A stretch of 64,000 bases of DNA, taken from positions 1 to 64,000 of the forward strand of contig NZ_LOPY01000061.1 of NCBI RefSeq assembly GCF_001469895.1. Direction: 5' to 3'. The position numbers and the translations under genes were made by a program. The notes beneath the pieces are model-generated. The model ran no database searches. It was not told the DNA's origin and saw only the letters and a list, made by a program, of their open reading frames with translations. This document shows, one piece after another, positions 63,386 through 64,000 of the stretch. Every line of letters begins with the position of its first letter. Within the stretch, counting starts at the first letter, position 1. The stretch is from Pseudoalteromonas sp. XI10. GTDB taxonomy: Bacteria > Pseudomonadota > Gammaproteobacteria > Enterobacterales > Alteromonadaceae.

Positions 63386-64000
63386 ATTGCCTCCGCTGAC
63401 ATTGGTTCTGCACTAATTGGCAAGATCAAACTAAAACATGCTCCCCCATGAGCATTATTAGTCACTTCAACCCGTCCTTGGTGCGCATTGGCGACTGAAC
63501 TTACAACTGCAAGTCCAAGCCCCGTGCCTTGGCTTTTGGTAGTGTAAAAAGGTTCGAATAATTTGTTGGCATGACGTAAATCAACACCTGGGCCATTATC
63601 ACTGACACTGATACGAACACAGTTTTCGCTAGTTTCGTCACGTTCGGCACTCAGGGTTACCACAGCCTCAGAGCCAATAATTTGAATACTATTGTGGATC
63701 AGGTTTTGAATAGCACTCGCCAGAGCAGTTTTATTACCCATAATTTCAATATCTGGCTCAGGCAAGTTCACGCTAAGTTCACTGTTATTTTGTGCAACCA
63801 TAGCATCAGCACCGGCTTTTACTTCATTAAGTAACTGTTGCATTGAAACGCTTTCGACCACTTGTTGCTCACCACTTTTGGCAAATAACAGCATATCGTT
63901 CACTTGGGTTTCTAAATCTTTTAAACGCGACATTAGCTTCGTATGAAAGTTGCCACGCGAGCTTTCTGGCAATCGCTTTGAGCCTAAATTGGCAGCATAA
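63382..64000 (-). CDS. fleS: flagellar sensor kinase FleS/FlrB, C-terminal part (cut by window end)
   Basis: Histidine kinase paired with FleR. The frame stays open to 64000, giving YAANLGSKRLPESSRGNFHTKLMSRLKDL as the second half of the dimerisation helix; the phospho-His and sensor lie outside. The HATPase domain is complete: N-box LASAIQNLIHNSIQI, G1 DNGPGVD, FEPFYTTKSQGTGLGLAVV. It overlaps fleR by 4 nt (ATGA). Confidence 0.93.
   Translation of the reverse strand, partial: YAANLGSKRLPESSRGNFHTKLMSRLKDLETQVNDMLLFAKSGEQQVVESVSMQQLLNEVKAGADAMVAQNNSELSVNLPEPDIEIMGNKTALASAIQNLIHNSIQIIGSEAVVTLSAERDETSENCVRISVSDNGPGVDLRHANKLFEPFYTTKSQGTGLGLAVVSSVANAHQGRVEVTNNAHGGACFSLILPISAEPMSAEAI

Noticed and set aside
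1-64000. CRISPR arrays, tRNA/rRNA genes, insertion sequences or prophage remains
   Set aside because: None seen on reading both strands: no regularly spaced repeats, no transposase or integrase, and uniform gene content.

Overview
The window is a stretch of gammaproteobacterial chromosome. It fits Alteromonadales and most resembles Pseudoalteromonas, judged by protein resemblance, moderate AT richness, and the single polar-type flagellar/chemotaxis supercluster (fleSR-fliEFGHIJKLMNOPQR-flhBA-flhF-fleN-fliA-cheYZAB-motCD-parC-parP-cheW) shared with Shewanella, Vibrio and Pseudomonas. The genus is inferred from recall, not from a database search. I saw no tRNA, rRNA, IS element, prophage or CRISPR array, and every gene inside the window reads as intact.

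Left part (1-30.6 kb): a mixed housekeeping region. It holds the 5' end of fadI (minus strand), then a divergent moxR/DUF58/vWA/BatD ('Bat', aerotolerance-type) operon, and an ECF sigma factor with a membrane DUF3379-type partner. Next come an aromatic/aspartate aminotransferase, a GAF protein, a response regulator-phosphatase-kinase with its STAS partner (a CrsR/CrsA or HsbR/HsbA-like partner switch), yciH, and a Cache-PAS-GGDEF-EAL protein. A classical Phe attenuator (leader peptide, antiterminator, terminator) precedes pheA. Then follow dsbB with a small membrane gene, comEA, an SOS-boxed yebG, putP, an EAL-like/HDOD protein, mlaA, and a full System I cytochrome c maturation operon ccmABCDEFGHI.

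Right part (30.7-64 kb): motility. A FliK-like gene with a small FlhB-C-terminal-like gene runs on the plus strand. After a shared terminator, the rest is one long minus-strand series running from fleS (cut by the window end) through fleR, fliE and all export, switch and C-ring genes, the regulators flhF/fleN/fliA, the chemotaxis core, a second stator pair (motCD), the polar array-positioning pair parC/parP, cheW and DUF2802. Good -24/-12 (sigma-54) matches lie before fliE, fliK and flhA, consistent with the RpoN/FleSR class hierarchy known in Pseudomonas and Vibrio.

The observation I find most worth following: CheA appears to lack a canonical P2 domain. Its long acidic/Pro-Ala linker instead carries three near-identical motifs of the form [ST]xDEF[DE]xLLDELHG. 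These look like the CheY-binding peptides at the FliM N-terminus (SQDEIDALLHG) and the CheZ C-terminus (GQDEVDDLLSSLGF) encoded a few genes away. This suggests one short linear motif used by CheA, CheZ and FliM to recruit CheY.
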